Positions 51,195 through 59,554 of a stretch of DNA of 64,000 nucleotides are shown here, in pieces; the first letter of the stretch is position 1, and each line of letters opens with the position of its first letter. The notes beneath the pieces are model-generated. The model made no database searches, was not told the origin of the DNA, and was given only the letters and a program-made list of their open reading frames with translations. The stretch comes from G963668605 sp963668605 (GTDB lineage Bacteria; Acidobacteriota; Terriglobia; Bryobacterales; Bryobacteraceae). The stretch lies in assembly GCA_963668605.1 (NCBI GenBank), contig OY764903.1, positions 7,293,660 through 7,357,659 on the forward strand, read 5' to 3'. A program made the position numbers and the translations under genes.

Positions 51195-51214
51195 GCGGGT
51201 TTCCTGTTCGCGGG

Positions 51215-52201
51215 CTACTTGCTCTGTTTGCCGGAAGTGTACTGGTCGTAAATCCAGGCGTAAGTCTTTTCCAGACCGTCGTGCAAGCGGATGCTGGGTT
51301 CCCAATTCAGATACTTCTGGATCAGCGTATTGTCGCTATTGCGGCCGGCGACGCCCTTGGGTGCGCTGAGGTCGTAGCTGCGCTTCAACTTCACGCCGCC
51401 GATCTCTTCGACGATGTCAACCAGGCGGTTGATGGAAACCAACTCGCTCGATCCGAGATTGATCGGCTCGAGGATGTTGGAGTGCATGATCATCTGGACG
51501 CCCTTGACACAGTCGTCGATGTACATGAAGCTGCGCGTCTGCTCGCCTGTGCCCCAGATGTCGATCTCGAGTTTGCCGGAGAGTTTCGCCGCGATCACCT
51601 TGCGGCAGATCGCCGCCGGGGCCTTTTCGCGTCCGCCGTCCCAGGTGCCGTTCGGACCATAAACGTTGTGGAAGCGCGCCACGCGCGTGTACAGGCCGAA
51701 GTCCTCATGGAAGTGGCGGCACATGCGTTCGGAAAACAGCTTCTCCCAACCGTAGCCATCTTCGGCCAGAGCCGGGTAGGCATCTTCTTCCTTGAGTGCC
51801 GGGCAGTTCGGATCGGTCTGCTTGTCTCCGTTGTAAACGCACGCGGAAGAGGAATAGAAGAATTTCGGAACCTCATACTTCTTTGCCGCTTCGAGCATGT
51901 GTGTATTGATCAGGACCGACAACATGCACAGCGCTTTGTTGTTTTCGATGAAGCCCATGCCGCCCATGTTGGCGGCGAAATTATAGATCTCGGCGGCGCC
52001 TTTCGCCGCGGTTTCGCAGTTCTCCTTGAGGTTCAGGTCCAGCGAAAGATTCTCAACATCATCGAAGCGTTGATACCATTCGTCAAGCGGCTTGACGTCG
52101 ACCGCGCGAATCTTCGTGTAACCCTGCCGCCGGAAATCCGCCACCATGCTCCCGCCGATAAAACCGCCGGCGCCGTTGACTACAATCAGTTGATCTTTCA
52201 T
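51215..52201 (-). CDS. GDP-mannose 3,5-epimerase-like NAD-dependent epimerase
   Basis: A 328-residue extended SDR. NAD motif GAGGFIGGSM (residues 10-19), then segments strongly recalling plant GDP-mannose 3,5-epimerase: NMGGMGFIENN, SSSACVYNGDKQ, RFHNVYGPNGTWDGGREKAP, TRSFMYIDDCVKG and GVAGRNSDNTLI. Catalytic residues appear as Cys121, Tyr150 and Lys154 (YGWEK). The reaction would be GDP-D-mannose to GDP-L-galactose. It starts the operon epimerase-FKP-ManC-cupin, opposite to the alcohol dehydrogenase, with a LacI-type box in the 226-base intergenic region. Confidence 0.88.
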   Translation of the reverse strand: MKDQLIVVNGAGGFIGGSMVADFRRQGYTKIRAVDVKPLDEWYQRFDDVENLSLDLNLKENCETAAKGAAEIYNFAANMGGMGFIENNKALCMLSVLINTHMLEAAKKYEVPKFFYSSSACVYNGDKQTDPNCPALKEEDAYPALAEDGYGWEKLFSERMCRHFHEDFGLYTRVARFHNVYGPNGTWDGGREKAPAAICRKVIAAKLSGKLEIDIWGTGEQTRSFMYIDDCVKGVQMIMHSNILEPINLGSSELVSINRLVDIVEEIGGVKLKRSYDLSAPKGVAGRNSDNTLIQKYLNWEPSIRLHDGLEKTYAWIYDQYTSGKQSK

Positions 52202-52308
52202 CTTTAATCCTCTCCGTTCGCACACTTCAGTTATCGATTTCTGATTGTAGCGAAGCGTCATAGAAAATGCAACCGTTATCGCTGTTTTCGATTGATTTGG
52301 TTCGTGAA

Positions 52309-52324
52309 TAACGTTAAAGTAAAA
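52309..52324. promoter_or_regulatory. LacI-type candidate operator, epimerase/dehydrogenase copy
   Basis: TAACGTTAAAGTAAAA, one mismatch to the box at 45026-45041, in the divergent region between the epimerase operon and the alcohol dehydrogenase operon. The palindromic core TAACGTTA is perfect. Position suits repression of both directions. Confidence 0.5.
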
Positions 52325-52427
52325 CAGGCTAGCGGCGGAGCCCCGCGCCGGGCGGCGGAAGTGATCGCAACGGCCGCGCGGCGGGAATATGCTAAGAATG
52401 TTGTATCCGAAAGGAGCCGCGACACAG

Positions 52428-53459
52428 ATGAACGCCTTGCTGCTAAAGAACTACATGGAGATGGAACTGACGGAAATGCCCGTGCCATCGTATGGCGCCG
52501 ACGAAGTGCTGGTGCGCGTGAAGGCCTGTGGGATCTGCGGTAGCGATGTGCATGGTTTCGACGGCAGCACCGGGCGCCGCATTCCGCCCCTGGTGATGGG
52601 CCACGAGGCTTCTGGCATTGTGGTGGAGGCGGGCGCGAACGTGAAGGGACTACACGCGGGCGACCGCGTGACCTTCGACTCGACGGTCTATTGCGGGGCT
52701 TGCTTCTTCTGCCGGCGCGGCGACGTGAACCTGTGCGACAACCGACAGGTGCTCGGCGTCTCCTGCGGCGAGTTCCGCCGCCACGGTGCTTTCGCGGAAT
52801 TTGTGAACGTGCCCGAGCGCATCACGTACAAGCTGCCCGATGCGGTTCCGTTCGAGCACGCGGCGATGATCGAGGCGGTCTCGATCGCGGTTCATGCGGT
52901 GGGCATCACGCCGGTCAAGTTGGCCGACACGGCTGTGGTCGTGGGCAGCGGCATGATCGGATTGCTGGTCGTGCAGGCGCTGCGCGTGGCGGGCTGCGGC
53001 CGGATTATCGCCGTCGATATCGATGACGCGAAGCTCGCGATGGCGCTGCGGCTCGGCGCCGATTCCGGACTGAATCCGAACAATCGCGATGTGCCCGCGG
53101 CTGTGCGCGAGTGGACCGGAGGCCGCGGCGCTGACATAGCGCTCGAGGTGGTGGGTGCGACGGCCCCCATCGCGACTGCGATTGCGAGCGTGCGCAAAGG
53201 TGGCGTGGTCACTCTGGTGGGCAACGTGTCGCCGAGCGTTGAGATTCCGCTGCAAGCCGTCGTAAGCAGGCAGATTCGCGTGCAAGGCTCGTGCGCCTCG
53301 TCGGGCGAGTATCCGCAGTGCCTTGACTTGCTGGCGCGCGGAGCGATTCAGGTGGAGCCGCTGATCAGCGCGAAAGTGCCACTTGCGGATGGACCGAAAT
53401 GGATGCGGCGGCTGTACGAGAAGGAACCCAATTTAATGAAAGTGATCCTGCAACCGTGA
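52428..53459 (+). CDS. Zinc-dependent alcohol/polyol dehydrogenase
   Basis: A 343-residue medium-chain dehydrogenase of the threonine/sorbitol dehydrogenase type. Catalytic zinc ligands lie in CGICGSDVHGF and GHEASG; four structural-zinc cysteines in YCGACFFCRRGDVNLC. The coenzyme motif is VVGSGMIGLLVVQAL with an Asp (AVDIDDAK) pointing to NAD. It would oxidise a sugar alcohol or aldose, for example L-fucose or L-galactose derivatives. Start: ATG at 52428, 11 bases after AAGGAG. Its TGA overlaps the GTG of the next gene (GTGA). Confidence 0.92.
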   Translation: MNALLLKNYMEMELTEMPVPSYGADEVLVRVKACGICGSDVHGFDGSTGRRIPPLVMGHEASGIVVEAGANVKGLHAGDRVTFDSTVYCGACFFCRRGDVNLCDNRQVLGVSCGEFRRHGAFAEFVNVPERITYKLPDAVPFEHAAMIEAVSIAVHAVGITPVKLADTAVVVGSGMIGLLVVQALRVAGCGRIIAVDIDDAKLAMALRLGADSGLNPNNRDVPAAVREWTGGRGADIALEVVGATAPIATAIASVRKGGVVTLVGNVSPSVEIPLQAVVSRQIRVQGSCASSGEYPQCLDLLARGAIQVEPLISAKVPLADGPKWMRRLYEKEPNLMKVILQP

Positions 53460-54664
53460 ATACTAGACTCAATCGGCGAAACTTTTTGATGGCGAGCGGC
53501 AGTGCGATGGCCCTGCGGGCCGCACCTTCCGATCAAGTCGTGCTCGGCGTGATCGGCGCCGGAGGACGCGGCACGCTCGTGATGGGCGCGTTCCAGAAAG
53601 ACGCCGCGGTGCGCGTCGGCGCGATCTGCGACGTCTATGAGCCCAATCTCGAACGCGGGCTTTCCGCGGCGGGCAAGGTGCAGGGCGGCAGTCCGAAGGC
53701 GTATCGAAATTACAAGCAACTGCTCGACGACAAGAGCATCGTGGCCGTACTGATCGCCACTCCGGAGCACTGGCATGCGCAGATGACGCTCGACGCGCTC
53801 GCGGCTGGCAAAGATGTCTATGTCGAGAAGCCGCTGTGCCGCACGCCGGAGGAAGGCGTCGCATTGGTCGAGGCGGAGAAGCGATCGAAGAACATTATCC
53901 AGGTGGGCATGCAGCGGCGCAGTTACGACCTGTTTATCGAAGGCCGCAAGATTGTCGCTGCCGGTACGCTGGGCCAGGTGCGCATGGTTCGCAGTTGGTG
54001 GGTGAATAACTATCTCGGCGAGACTAGCAAGGCCACGAAGCTCGCCGGGCCGCTCGATTGGGAACAGTGGCAGGGTCCCATTAAGAAGCGTGTTCCGGTG
54101 AATCCCTACCTGTTTCGCAACTGGCGCAACTTCGCGGACTATTCCGGCGGGATCGTTGCGGACCAGGGTGCGCACGTCTATGACGGCATTCATCTGCTGA
54201 TGAATGCGAGCTATCCGATAAGCGTGACGGCGGCCGCTGGAAAGCCGCATAAGGACGGCGTCGACACGCCGGAATCCGTCGTCGTGACCGCCGTGTATCC
54301 CGAGGACTTTATCGGCCTCTTCTCAATCAACTACGCGGCGATGCGTTACACGAGACGCAACGATCAGATGAATCATCTGGACGGCGACAAGGCGCGAATG
54401 GACGTAGGCAGAGAAGAACTGAAGGTCTATCGCGAAGGCGCCGAGACGACGCCGACGATCGCGAAGGCTTCCGCAAAAGGGTTCGACTGGGCGACCAACC
54501 TGCATGTGGAGAATTTTTTGGAGTGCGTCCGAACTCGCAAGACGCCAACCGCGCCGATACGCCTGGGCTTTCAGGCAGCGCTTGTTGTGCAGATGGCTAA
54601 CATCTCGCTGAAGTCAGGCCGGCGTGCGCGTTGGAACGATGTAACAAAGAAAGTGGAGTTGTAA
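53456..54664 (+). CDS. Tat-signalled Gfo/Idh/MocA-family oxidoreductase
   Basis: A 402-residue protein starting with GTG that overlaps the previous stop (GTGA). The N-terminus has a Tat-like LNRRNFLMASGSAMALRA (residues 5-22). The Rossmann motif VIGAGGRG and the EKPLCRTPEEG segment mark the Gfo/Idh/MocA family, with the substrate domain from about residue 145 (VGMQRRSYDLF, GGIVADQGAHVYDG). In this family, exported members such as glucose-fructose oxidoreductase hold NADP tightly and work outside the cytoplasm. Likely a sugar oxidation, perhaps at C3. It precedes a second Tat-signalled sugar enzyme. Confidence 0.9.
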   Translation: MNTRLNRRNFLMASGSAMALRAAPSDQVVLGVIGAGGRGTLVMGAFQKDAAVRVGAICDVYEPNLERGLSAAGKVQGGSPKAYRNYKQLLDDKSIVAVLIATPEHWHAQMTLDALAAGKDVYVEKPLCRTPEEGVALVEAEKRSKNIIQVGMQRRSYDLFIEGRKIVAAGTLGQVRMVRSWWVNNYLGETSKATKLAGPLDWEQWQGPIKKRVPVNPYLFRNWRNFADYSGGIVADQGAHVYDGIHLLMNASYPISVTAAAGKPHKDGVDTPESVVVTAVYPEDFIGLFSINYAAMRYTRRNDQMNHLDGDKARMDVGREELKVYREGAETTPTIAKASAKGFDWATNLHVENFLECVRTRKTPTAPIRLGFQAALVVQMANISLKSGRRARWNDVTKKVEL

Positions 54665-54676
54665 AGGACGACTGTT

Positions 54677-55621
54677 ATGACGCAAACAATTTCTCGAAGA
54701 GAGATGCTGGCCGGCATGGCCGTCACCACCGCGAGCGCCGCCGCAGCCAAGCCAGACGAGCGCTACACGCTCTGCGCCTTTTCAAAGCATTTCCATTGGA
54801 CGGACGTGCGCGAAATGTGCGAGATCTGCGTTGCGAGCGGCTATGAAGGCATCGATTTGACCGTGCGGGCCGGCGGCCATGTCCTGCCGGAGAGCGTACA
54901 GGACGATCTGCCCAAGGCCGCGGAGACGATTCGCAAGGCGGGTCTAAAGTTCTCCATGATTACGAGCGACATCATCGATGTGAAGACGCCGCATGCCGAA
55001 AAAGTATTGCGGACGCTGAAGTCGTTGGGTGTCAAGGACTACCGTTGGGGCGGCTTCCGCTATGACCTGAAGCGCAGCATCCCGGAGCAGTTGGTCGAAT
55101 TCAAGGCGCGCGTGAAAGACCTGGCCGCGATGAACAAGGCGTATGGCGTCTGCGCCATGTACCATACGCATTCCGGCGTCGGACAGGTGGGCGCTTCGAT
55201 GTGGGACTTGTACCTGCTGCTGAAGGATTTCGATACGAACGCCGTCGCGGCGAACTACGACGTGGGCCATGCCACAGTGGAAGGCGGCTACGGCGGATGG
55301 ATTCATAGCGCGAATCTGATGATGCCTTACATGCGCGGCGTGGCGGTGAAGGATTTCAAGTGGAAGCAGAACGAGAAGGGCGCGTGGGTTCCGGGCTGGT
55401 GCGCGCTCGGACAAGGCATGGTCAACTTCAAACAGTTCTTGCCGATGCTGAAGGCCAGCGGCTTCAAGGGCCCATTACAGTTGCACATGGAGTACCCGGA
55501 CTTGGGCGGCGCCGACTCGGGCAAAAAGACGTTTACGATTCCCAAAGAGAAACTGCTCGCGATCATTAAGCGCGACGTCGATACGCTGAAAACTCTGTTG
55601 CGCGAAAGCGGAATGGCGTAA
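54677..55621 (+). CDS. Tat-signalled sugar phosphate isomerase/epimerase-like protein
   Basis: A 314-residue xylose-isomerase-like barrel. Tat motif ISRREMLAGM lies at residues 5-14. Barrel features: GYEGIDLTVRAGGHV, FSMITSDI, CAMYHTHSGVG, ANYDVGHATVEGG and LHMEYPDLGG, containing the His/Asp/Glu metal site. Export would fit a partner of the Tat-signalled oxidoreductase encoded 12 bases upstream, possibly acting on keto-sugar intermediates together with DUF1080 proteins. Start: AAGGA ten bases before the ATG. Substrate unknown. Confidence 0.88.
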   Translation: MTQTISRREMLAGMAVTTASAAAAKPDERYTLCAFSKHFHWTDVREMCEICVASGYEGIDLTVRAGGHVLPESVQDDLPKAAETIRKAGLKFSMITSDIIDVKTPHAEKVLRTLKSLGVKDYRWGGFRYDLKRSIPEQLVEFKARVKDLAAMNKAYGVCAMYHTHSGVGQVGASMWDLYLLLKDFDTNAVAANYDVGHATVEGGYGGWIHSANLMMPYMRGVAVKDFKWKQNEKGAWVPGWCALGQGMVNFKQFLPMLKASGFKGPLQLHMEYPDLGGADSGKKTFTIPKEKLLAIIKRDVDTLKTLLRESGMA

Positions 55622-55629
55622 GATTCTCC

Positions 55630-55648
55630 GCCCGGCTGATGGCCGGGC
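55630..55648. terminator. GC hairpin after the isomerase gene
   Basis: GCCCGGC-TGATG-GCCGGGC directly after the stop at 55621. Strong stem but no clear T-run, so termination is plausible and not certain. The gap up to 55782 also holds a CTCTCGCGAGAG palindrome. Confidence 0.4.
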
Positions 55649-55782
55649 TCTGCTTTGCGGCAGCCGCCGTGTGCGGGTAACAATTCGACATCACCCAGGG
55701 AGAGCGCTCTCGCGAGAGTGACCGCCGCCCGTTGCCGGCGGCTGCCGTCGTCCAGGCTCAGGCATAATGGAGGAGAGCAAGT

Positions 55783-56097
55783 ATGGGCCACACTCTGCAA
55801 CTCGGTGACGCACTGGTCGACGAGAACAAGTTGGCGGACCTCTGCCGGCGCTTCGATGTCAAAGAACTCTCTCTGTTCGGATCAGCCGTGCGCGGGGAAA
55901 TGCAGCCCGGAAGCGATATCGACGTCATGGTTGAATTTGACCCCGGTGCACGCATTGGACTGCTCAAGTTCGAGTCTCTGAGTGAGGCTTTGGAAGCTCT
56001 GGTTGGGCGCAAGGTCGATCTGGTGACGAAGCGCGGCCTGAAGGCATGGATACGCCCGCACGTTCTCAAAGAGGCGCGCGTTGTTTATGCGGCATGA
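55783..56097 (+). CDS. mntA: MNT-type nucleotidyltransferase antitoxin
   Basis: A 104-residue minimal nucleotidyltransferase. Motif LFGSAVRGEMQPGSDIDVMV holds the Gly-Ser and the two metal-binding Asp of the fold, with a third acidic Asp in KVDLVTK. In MntA/HepT systems this protein transfers AMP units to a Tyr of the HEPN toxin and so silences it. Start: GGAGGAG before the ATG. The next gene overlaps by 11 bases. Confidence 0.88.
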   Translation: MGHTLQLGDALVDENKLADLCRRFDVKELSLFGSAVRGEMQPGSDIDVMVEFDPGARIGLLKFESLSEALEALVGRKVDLVTKRGLKAWIRPHVLKEARVVYAA

Positions 56098-56443
56098 GGC
56101 CTCCTTCTTGCGGGACATTATCAACGCTTCCGGCAAGATCGAGTCGATCACCGCAGAGGCTTCCGAGGAGTCATTTCTCAGCGATGAGGTCTTGCCTGCG
56201 GCAGTCCTGCATCATCTGACAGTAATAGGCGAAGCCATGACCCGGTTGCCTCCGGAACTCCGCGAGCGACACCCTGAAGTACCATGGCACCAGATAGTGG
56301 CCGTGCGCCACAGGATTGTACACGCCTACTTCGACTTGGACTGGCAGATTCTGTGGAATGCGGCGGTGGATGAAATCCCGCGGCTACGCAGGCAGATCAG
56401 TGGAATACTCGAAAGTGAGTTTCCGGAATCGAAGTTGACCTGA
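56087..56443 (+). CDS. hepT: HEPN-domain toxin (DUF86, HepT-like)
   Basis: A 118-residue all-helical HEPN protein. The ribonuclease motif RX4HXY is intact in VRHRIVHAYFDLDW, with the Tyr that MntA modifies. Other family segments: FLRDIINASGKI, VIGEAMTRLP. It likely cuts RNA when free of its antitoxin. The ATG at 56087 is preferred to a TTG six bases before it. Overlapping with mntA, typical for the pair. Confidence 0.88.
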   Translation: MRHEASFLRDIINASGKIESITAEASEESFLSDEVLPAAVLHHLTVIGEAMTRLPPELRERHPEVPWHQIVAVRHRIVHAYFDLDWQILWNAAVDEIPRLRRQISGILESEFPESKLT

Positions 56444-56511
56444 CCTCCCTGGTCGCGCCTCTACGACCGTTCGTGGTGCTTCCGCGGCCTGTGCGCTAAG
56501 CTCGAAAACGG

Positions 56512-57987
56512 ATGCCGTCTAACATACTCGATGAGTTGGCGCAGGCGCGGGGCATTTTGGACACGGCCGATGCGGCGGAGTTGATCCGGCTGCACGAGAG
56601 GCTACTCTTTGTGCGTGCGTATCCGCCGAGTTTGGAGGCAGCGCGCCTGGCGGACCGGTTGCTCGCGGACGTTGGTGTGCGCGCGGCCGCAGTTGAGAGC
56701 GATGCGTTCGCTGAGCCGGAAGTCTCGGGCATCGCGGGCACTTCGCTTTCGGCGGTGTTCAGTTATGAAGTGGCACGGCGGCTGGTGCGGCTGTATCCGC
56801 GCAGCGTGAGCATTAACTGGGATGCGTACCAGGAGTCGGAAAGGCTCGCGCCGCTTCTGGCGCTCACGCTGCCGCTGTTCCGCGAAGAGTGGCCGGTGGA
56901 GGCGCACACGCCGATACGCGAATGGTTGGGCCGGCGCGATCTCGCCTGGCTGCTCGACGTGGTTAAGCGTGTTGCGCTTGACGAGTGCGGCAAGGCTGCT
57001 ATGTACGATTCGCTGCGCGTGCCTTTGCAGTGGGACCTAAAGAACTCCCAAGCCACGCGCACCAGAATGCGGCTGCCCGCCGGAAAGCTGTACTGCCATC
57101 GCGAGGCGTTGCTGCGCCGCAGCGACGTTTCCATTGCGCGCGAACTCGAAGCCCCGCCGCTGCCGTGTACGCGTCTCACGCGGGAGGCTGGCCGCCGGAT
57201 ACTCGACCGCATCGTCGCCACATCGGCCGTGCGTTATCGCGAGTTGTATGGCTTCTCGCGTCCGGACGAGGCGAATGTGCTGCGCGTCGCGGCAGGGCGT
57301 GGAGTCGAGATCTTCTTCTTCGGCGTAGCGCCGTTGTACCGCCTGCCGTTGCGCGCCTACCACTGCGGTATGTTCTTCAAGAACGGTGTGCCGGCCGGCT
57401 ATGTTGAAACGCTCTCGCTGTTCGATCGCGCTGAGGTCGGCTTCAACTTGTACTACACATTTCGCGAGGGTGAATCGGCGTGGATCTATGCGCAACTGCT
57501 GCGGCTCGCGCGGCAACTGCTCGGCGTGAACTGCTTTTCGGTGGACCCGTATCAGATCGGACATGAGAACGAAGAAGCGATTCAATCCGGCGCATTCTGG
57601 TTCTATCGCAAGCTGGGTTTCCGTCCCGTCGATCCTGCCCTGCTGCGCTTGACCGAGCGGGAAGAACGGCGCCTGCTCGCGGAGCCCGGCTATCGCACGC
57701 CTCCGCGCACGCTAAAGCGTCTGGCTTGCGGATCAATCGTGTATGAAGCGCCTGGAGCGGTGCCCGGAGAATGGGATCGCTTCCAGATACGCGAGGTTTG
57801 CCGCGGCGTGCGGGATTTGCCGGTGTTCGGCCGTTTCCCCGGGATCTCCAAATGGAGCGAGCGGGAGCGGCGCGAACTGGCTGCGATCGAGCGCGCGAAA
57901 AAGAGCGGCAGCGAAGCGCGTTACTTGCACCTGATGCAACGGCACGTGCGGCTGCGCGAAGCCGTGCTGCGAATGGGATCGATATGA
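56512..57987 (+). CDS. Large GNAT-like protein of unknown role
   Basis: A 491-residue cytoplasmic protein. Residues 1-240 resemble no family I know and contain helical stretches. Residues about 290-410 have a GNAT-like pattern: GMFFKNGVPAGYVETLSLF, VGFNLYYTFREGESAWIYAQ and AFWFYRKLGFRPVDP, the last being the usual C-terminal GNAT turn; the typical acetyl-CoA loop (R/Q-x-x-G-x-G/A) is not evident. It is coupled to a true GNAT gene by an ATGA overlap. Possibly an acyltransferase of Acidobacteria. Confidence 0.65.
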   Translation: MPSNILDELAQARGILDTADAAELIRLHERLLFVRAYPPSLEAARLADRLLADVGVRAAAVESDAFAEPEVSGIAGTSLSAVFSYEVARRLVRLYPRSVSINWDAYQESERLAPLLALTLPLFREEWPVEAHTPIREWLGRRDLAWLLDVVKRVALDECGKAAMYDSLRVPLQWDLKNSQATRTRMRLPAGKLYCHREALLRRSDVSIARELEAPPLPCTRLTREAGRRILDRIVATSAVRYRELYGFSRPDEANVLRVAAGRGVEIFFFGVAPLYRLPLRAYHCGMFFKNGVPAGYVETLSLFDRAEVGFNLYYTFREGESAWIYAQLLRLARQLLGVNCFSVDPYQIGHENEEAIQSGAFWFYRKLGFRPVDPALLRLTEREERRLLAEPGYRTPPRTLKRLACGSIVYEAPGAVPGEWDRFQIREVCRGVRDLPVFGRFPGISKWSERERRELAAIERAKKSGSEARYLHLMQRHVRLREAVLRMGSI

Positions 57988-58484
57988 CAATCCGGGAAGA
58001 GCGGCCCGAAGACCGCGCGGCGATTTGGGAAGTGAACCGGCTCGCCTTTCAACAGACAGACGAGGCGGATCTGGTGGACCGATTACGCGCCGATGGCGTC
58101 GTGATCCTTTCGCTTGTAGCGGAAGAGGCGGGCGAGTTGGCGGGCCACATTCTGTTCAGCGATCTGCTGGTGGAAACCGAAGCGGGGGCGCTGCACAGTG
58201 TCGCCCTGGCCCCGGTTGCGGTGAGGCCGGAGAGGCAGGGGCAGGGCATCGGATCGCAATTGATTCGCGAAGGTCTGCGCCGTTGCCGGGAACTTGGCCA
58301 ATCGAGTGTGGTCGTCGTCGGCCATGCGGCCTACTATCCGCGCTTCGGGTCCTCCGCGGCTTTGGCGCAACCGCTGCGGCACGCATTGTTTTCGGGCGAT
58401 GTCTGGATGGCGCTGGAACTGAAGCCGGGCGCTCTCTCGGGCGTATCGGGCATGGTGCGTTATCCGGCGGCCTTCGGCTGCTGA
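57984..58484 (+). CDS. GNAT-family N-acetyltransferase, YhbS-like
   Basis: A 166-residue GNAT. The acetyl-CoA loop is RPERQGQGIGSQLI, following LHSVALAPVAV, and the C-terminal part VVVVGHAAYYPRFG is typical of the YhbS group. Acceptor unknown. The ATG at 57984 overlaps the stop of the larger GNAT-like gene (ATGA). Confidence 0.9.
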   Translation: MTIREERPEDRAAIWEVNRLAFQQTDEADLVDRLRADGVVILSLVAEEAGELAGHILFSDLLVETEAGALHSVALAPVAVRPERQGQGIGSQLIREGLRRCRELGQSSVVVVGHAAYYPRFGSSAALAQPLRHALFSGDVWMALELKPGALSGVSGMVRYPAAFGC

Positions 58485-58485
58485 G

Positions 58486-59502
58486 TTACTTCATGATGGG
58501 CGCAATCGAGACGAGGATGAGCCCTATGAGGAACAACAACAGCATGGCGATGAGTAGCGTCTTGACTCGGGCCGAGGCGCCGGCGAATTCCTTCCACAAG
58601 AGCAATCCCCACAGCGCGCTGATCATCGTAGCGCCCTGGCCCAGAGCGTAGCTCACGGCCGGACCGACGTTGATCTCGGACGGCGCCGAAGCCGCGACGA
58701 AATTCGTGATTGCGCCGAGGTACCAGATCGCGCCGCCGGCGACGCCGAGCACGTGCTGCTTACTCGTGCCCTTGAAATAATCGCCGAAGTATACTGGTTT
58801 CCCTTGCACGGGAAGGTTCATGAAATACAGGTTGAAGATGAAGGTCGACAGGAACACTCCGAGCGCGAAGACGAGGCCGATGGAGTAAGGGCCGAGGCCG
58901 ATCTCGCCCTGCTTGCCCAGTTCCACAAGCGGGTAGAACGAGCCCATCAGCACGCCGCTGACGATGCTGATGACGATGCCCTTGACCGGAGACTTCCGGG
59001 CTGCTGTCGACGTTGCCGCCTTGTCGCGGGCATGGCGCCCATAGGCGAGCGCGTCTACGATGATCGCCGCGAGTACGATGGCTATGCCGGCGAAAAGATA
59101 AACCGGATTGCCCTGCGGATTCAGGCGATAGCTCCAGACGACGCCGACGATCAATGCGATTCCGATGCCGATCGGGAAGGCTACCGAGAGGCCCGCAATC
59201 GCGATGGCCGCCACCAGCAGCATGTTCGCGATATTGAAAACCACTCCGCCCGCGAATCCCCAGGCCATCTGCCGTTTTCCGGCGAGCGCGAAGTTGTCGA
59301 GCACGGAGAGTTCGTCGCCCATCGAACCGAAAGTGAAGGCAGCCAGCAGCGCAGCCAGAATGACGCCGAAGGAGTAGTCGTAATAGAACAGCTCGAAACG
59401 CCACTTGCCTGTGAGCTTTGTGGTGTTGGCCCAGGAGCCCCAGCAGATCATGGAGATGATTGTCAGCAGCAGCGCGACTGTGTAGGTGGATGGGATAATC
59501 AT
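58486..59502 (-). CDS. DMT-type sugar transporter (RhaT/GRP-like)
   Basis: A 338-residue inner membrane protein with about ten transmembrane helices. The first half shows ICWGSWANTTKLTGKWRFELFYYDY and the repeated half AIWYLGAITNFVAASAPSEI, patterns seen in the glucose/rhamnose uptake (GRP/RhaT) families of the DMT superfamily. It would import a monosaccharide, by context perhaps L-rhamnose or L-fucose; I cannot fix which. Its promoter region is shared with the divergent kinase gene. Confidence 0.82.
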   Translation of the reverse strand: MIIPSTYTVALLLTIISMICWGSWANTTKLTGKWRFELFYYDYSFGVILAALLAAFTFGSMGDELSVLDNFALAGKRQMAWGFAGGVVFNIANMLLVAAIAIAGLSVAFPIGIGIALIVGVVWSYRLNPQGNPVYLFAGIAIVLAAIIVDALAYGRHARDKAATSTAARKSPVKGIVISIVSGVLMGSFYPLVELGKQGEIGLGPYSIGLVFALGVFLSTFIFNLYFMNLPVQGKPVYFGDYFKGTSKQHVLGVAGGAIWYLGAITNFVAASAPSEINVGPAVSYALGQGATMISALWGLLLWKEFAGASARVKTLLIAMLLLFLIGLILVSIAPIMK

Positions 59503-59532
59503 GATCGTGAGTTATTCGGTTAGTCCGAAGTC

Positions 59533-59543
59533 TGTATAATACA
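59533..59543. promoter_or_regulatory. Symmetric -10 box between transporter and kinase genes
   Basis: TGTATAATACA is a near-perfect palindrome, so TATAAT is offered to the plus strand (59535-59540) and TATTAT to the minus strand. The kinase ATG is only 14 bases beyond the TATAAT, with no ribosome binding site, pointing to a nearly leaderless mRNA. Confidence 0.45.
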
Positions 59544-59554
59544 TCGTCTGAACA

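Noticed and set aside
51281..52207. Plus-strand frame of 308 codons
   Set aside because: Antisense to the epimerase gene, which has clear family motifs.
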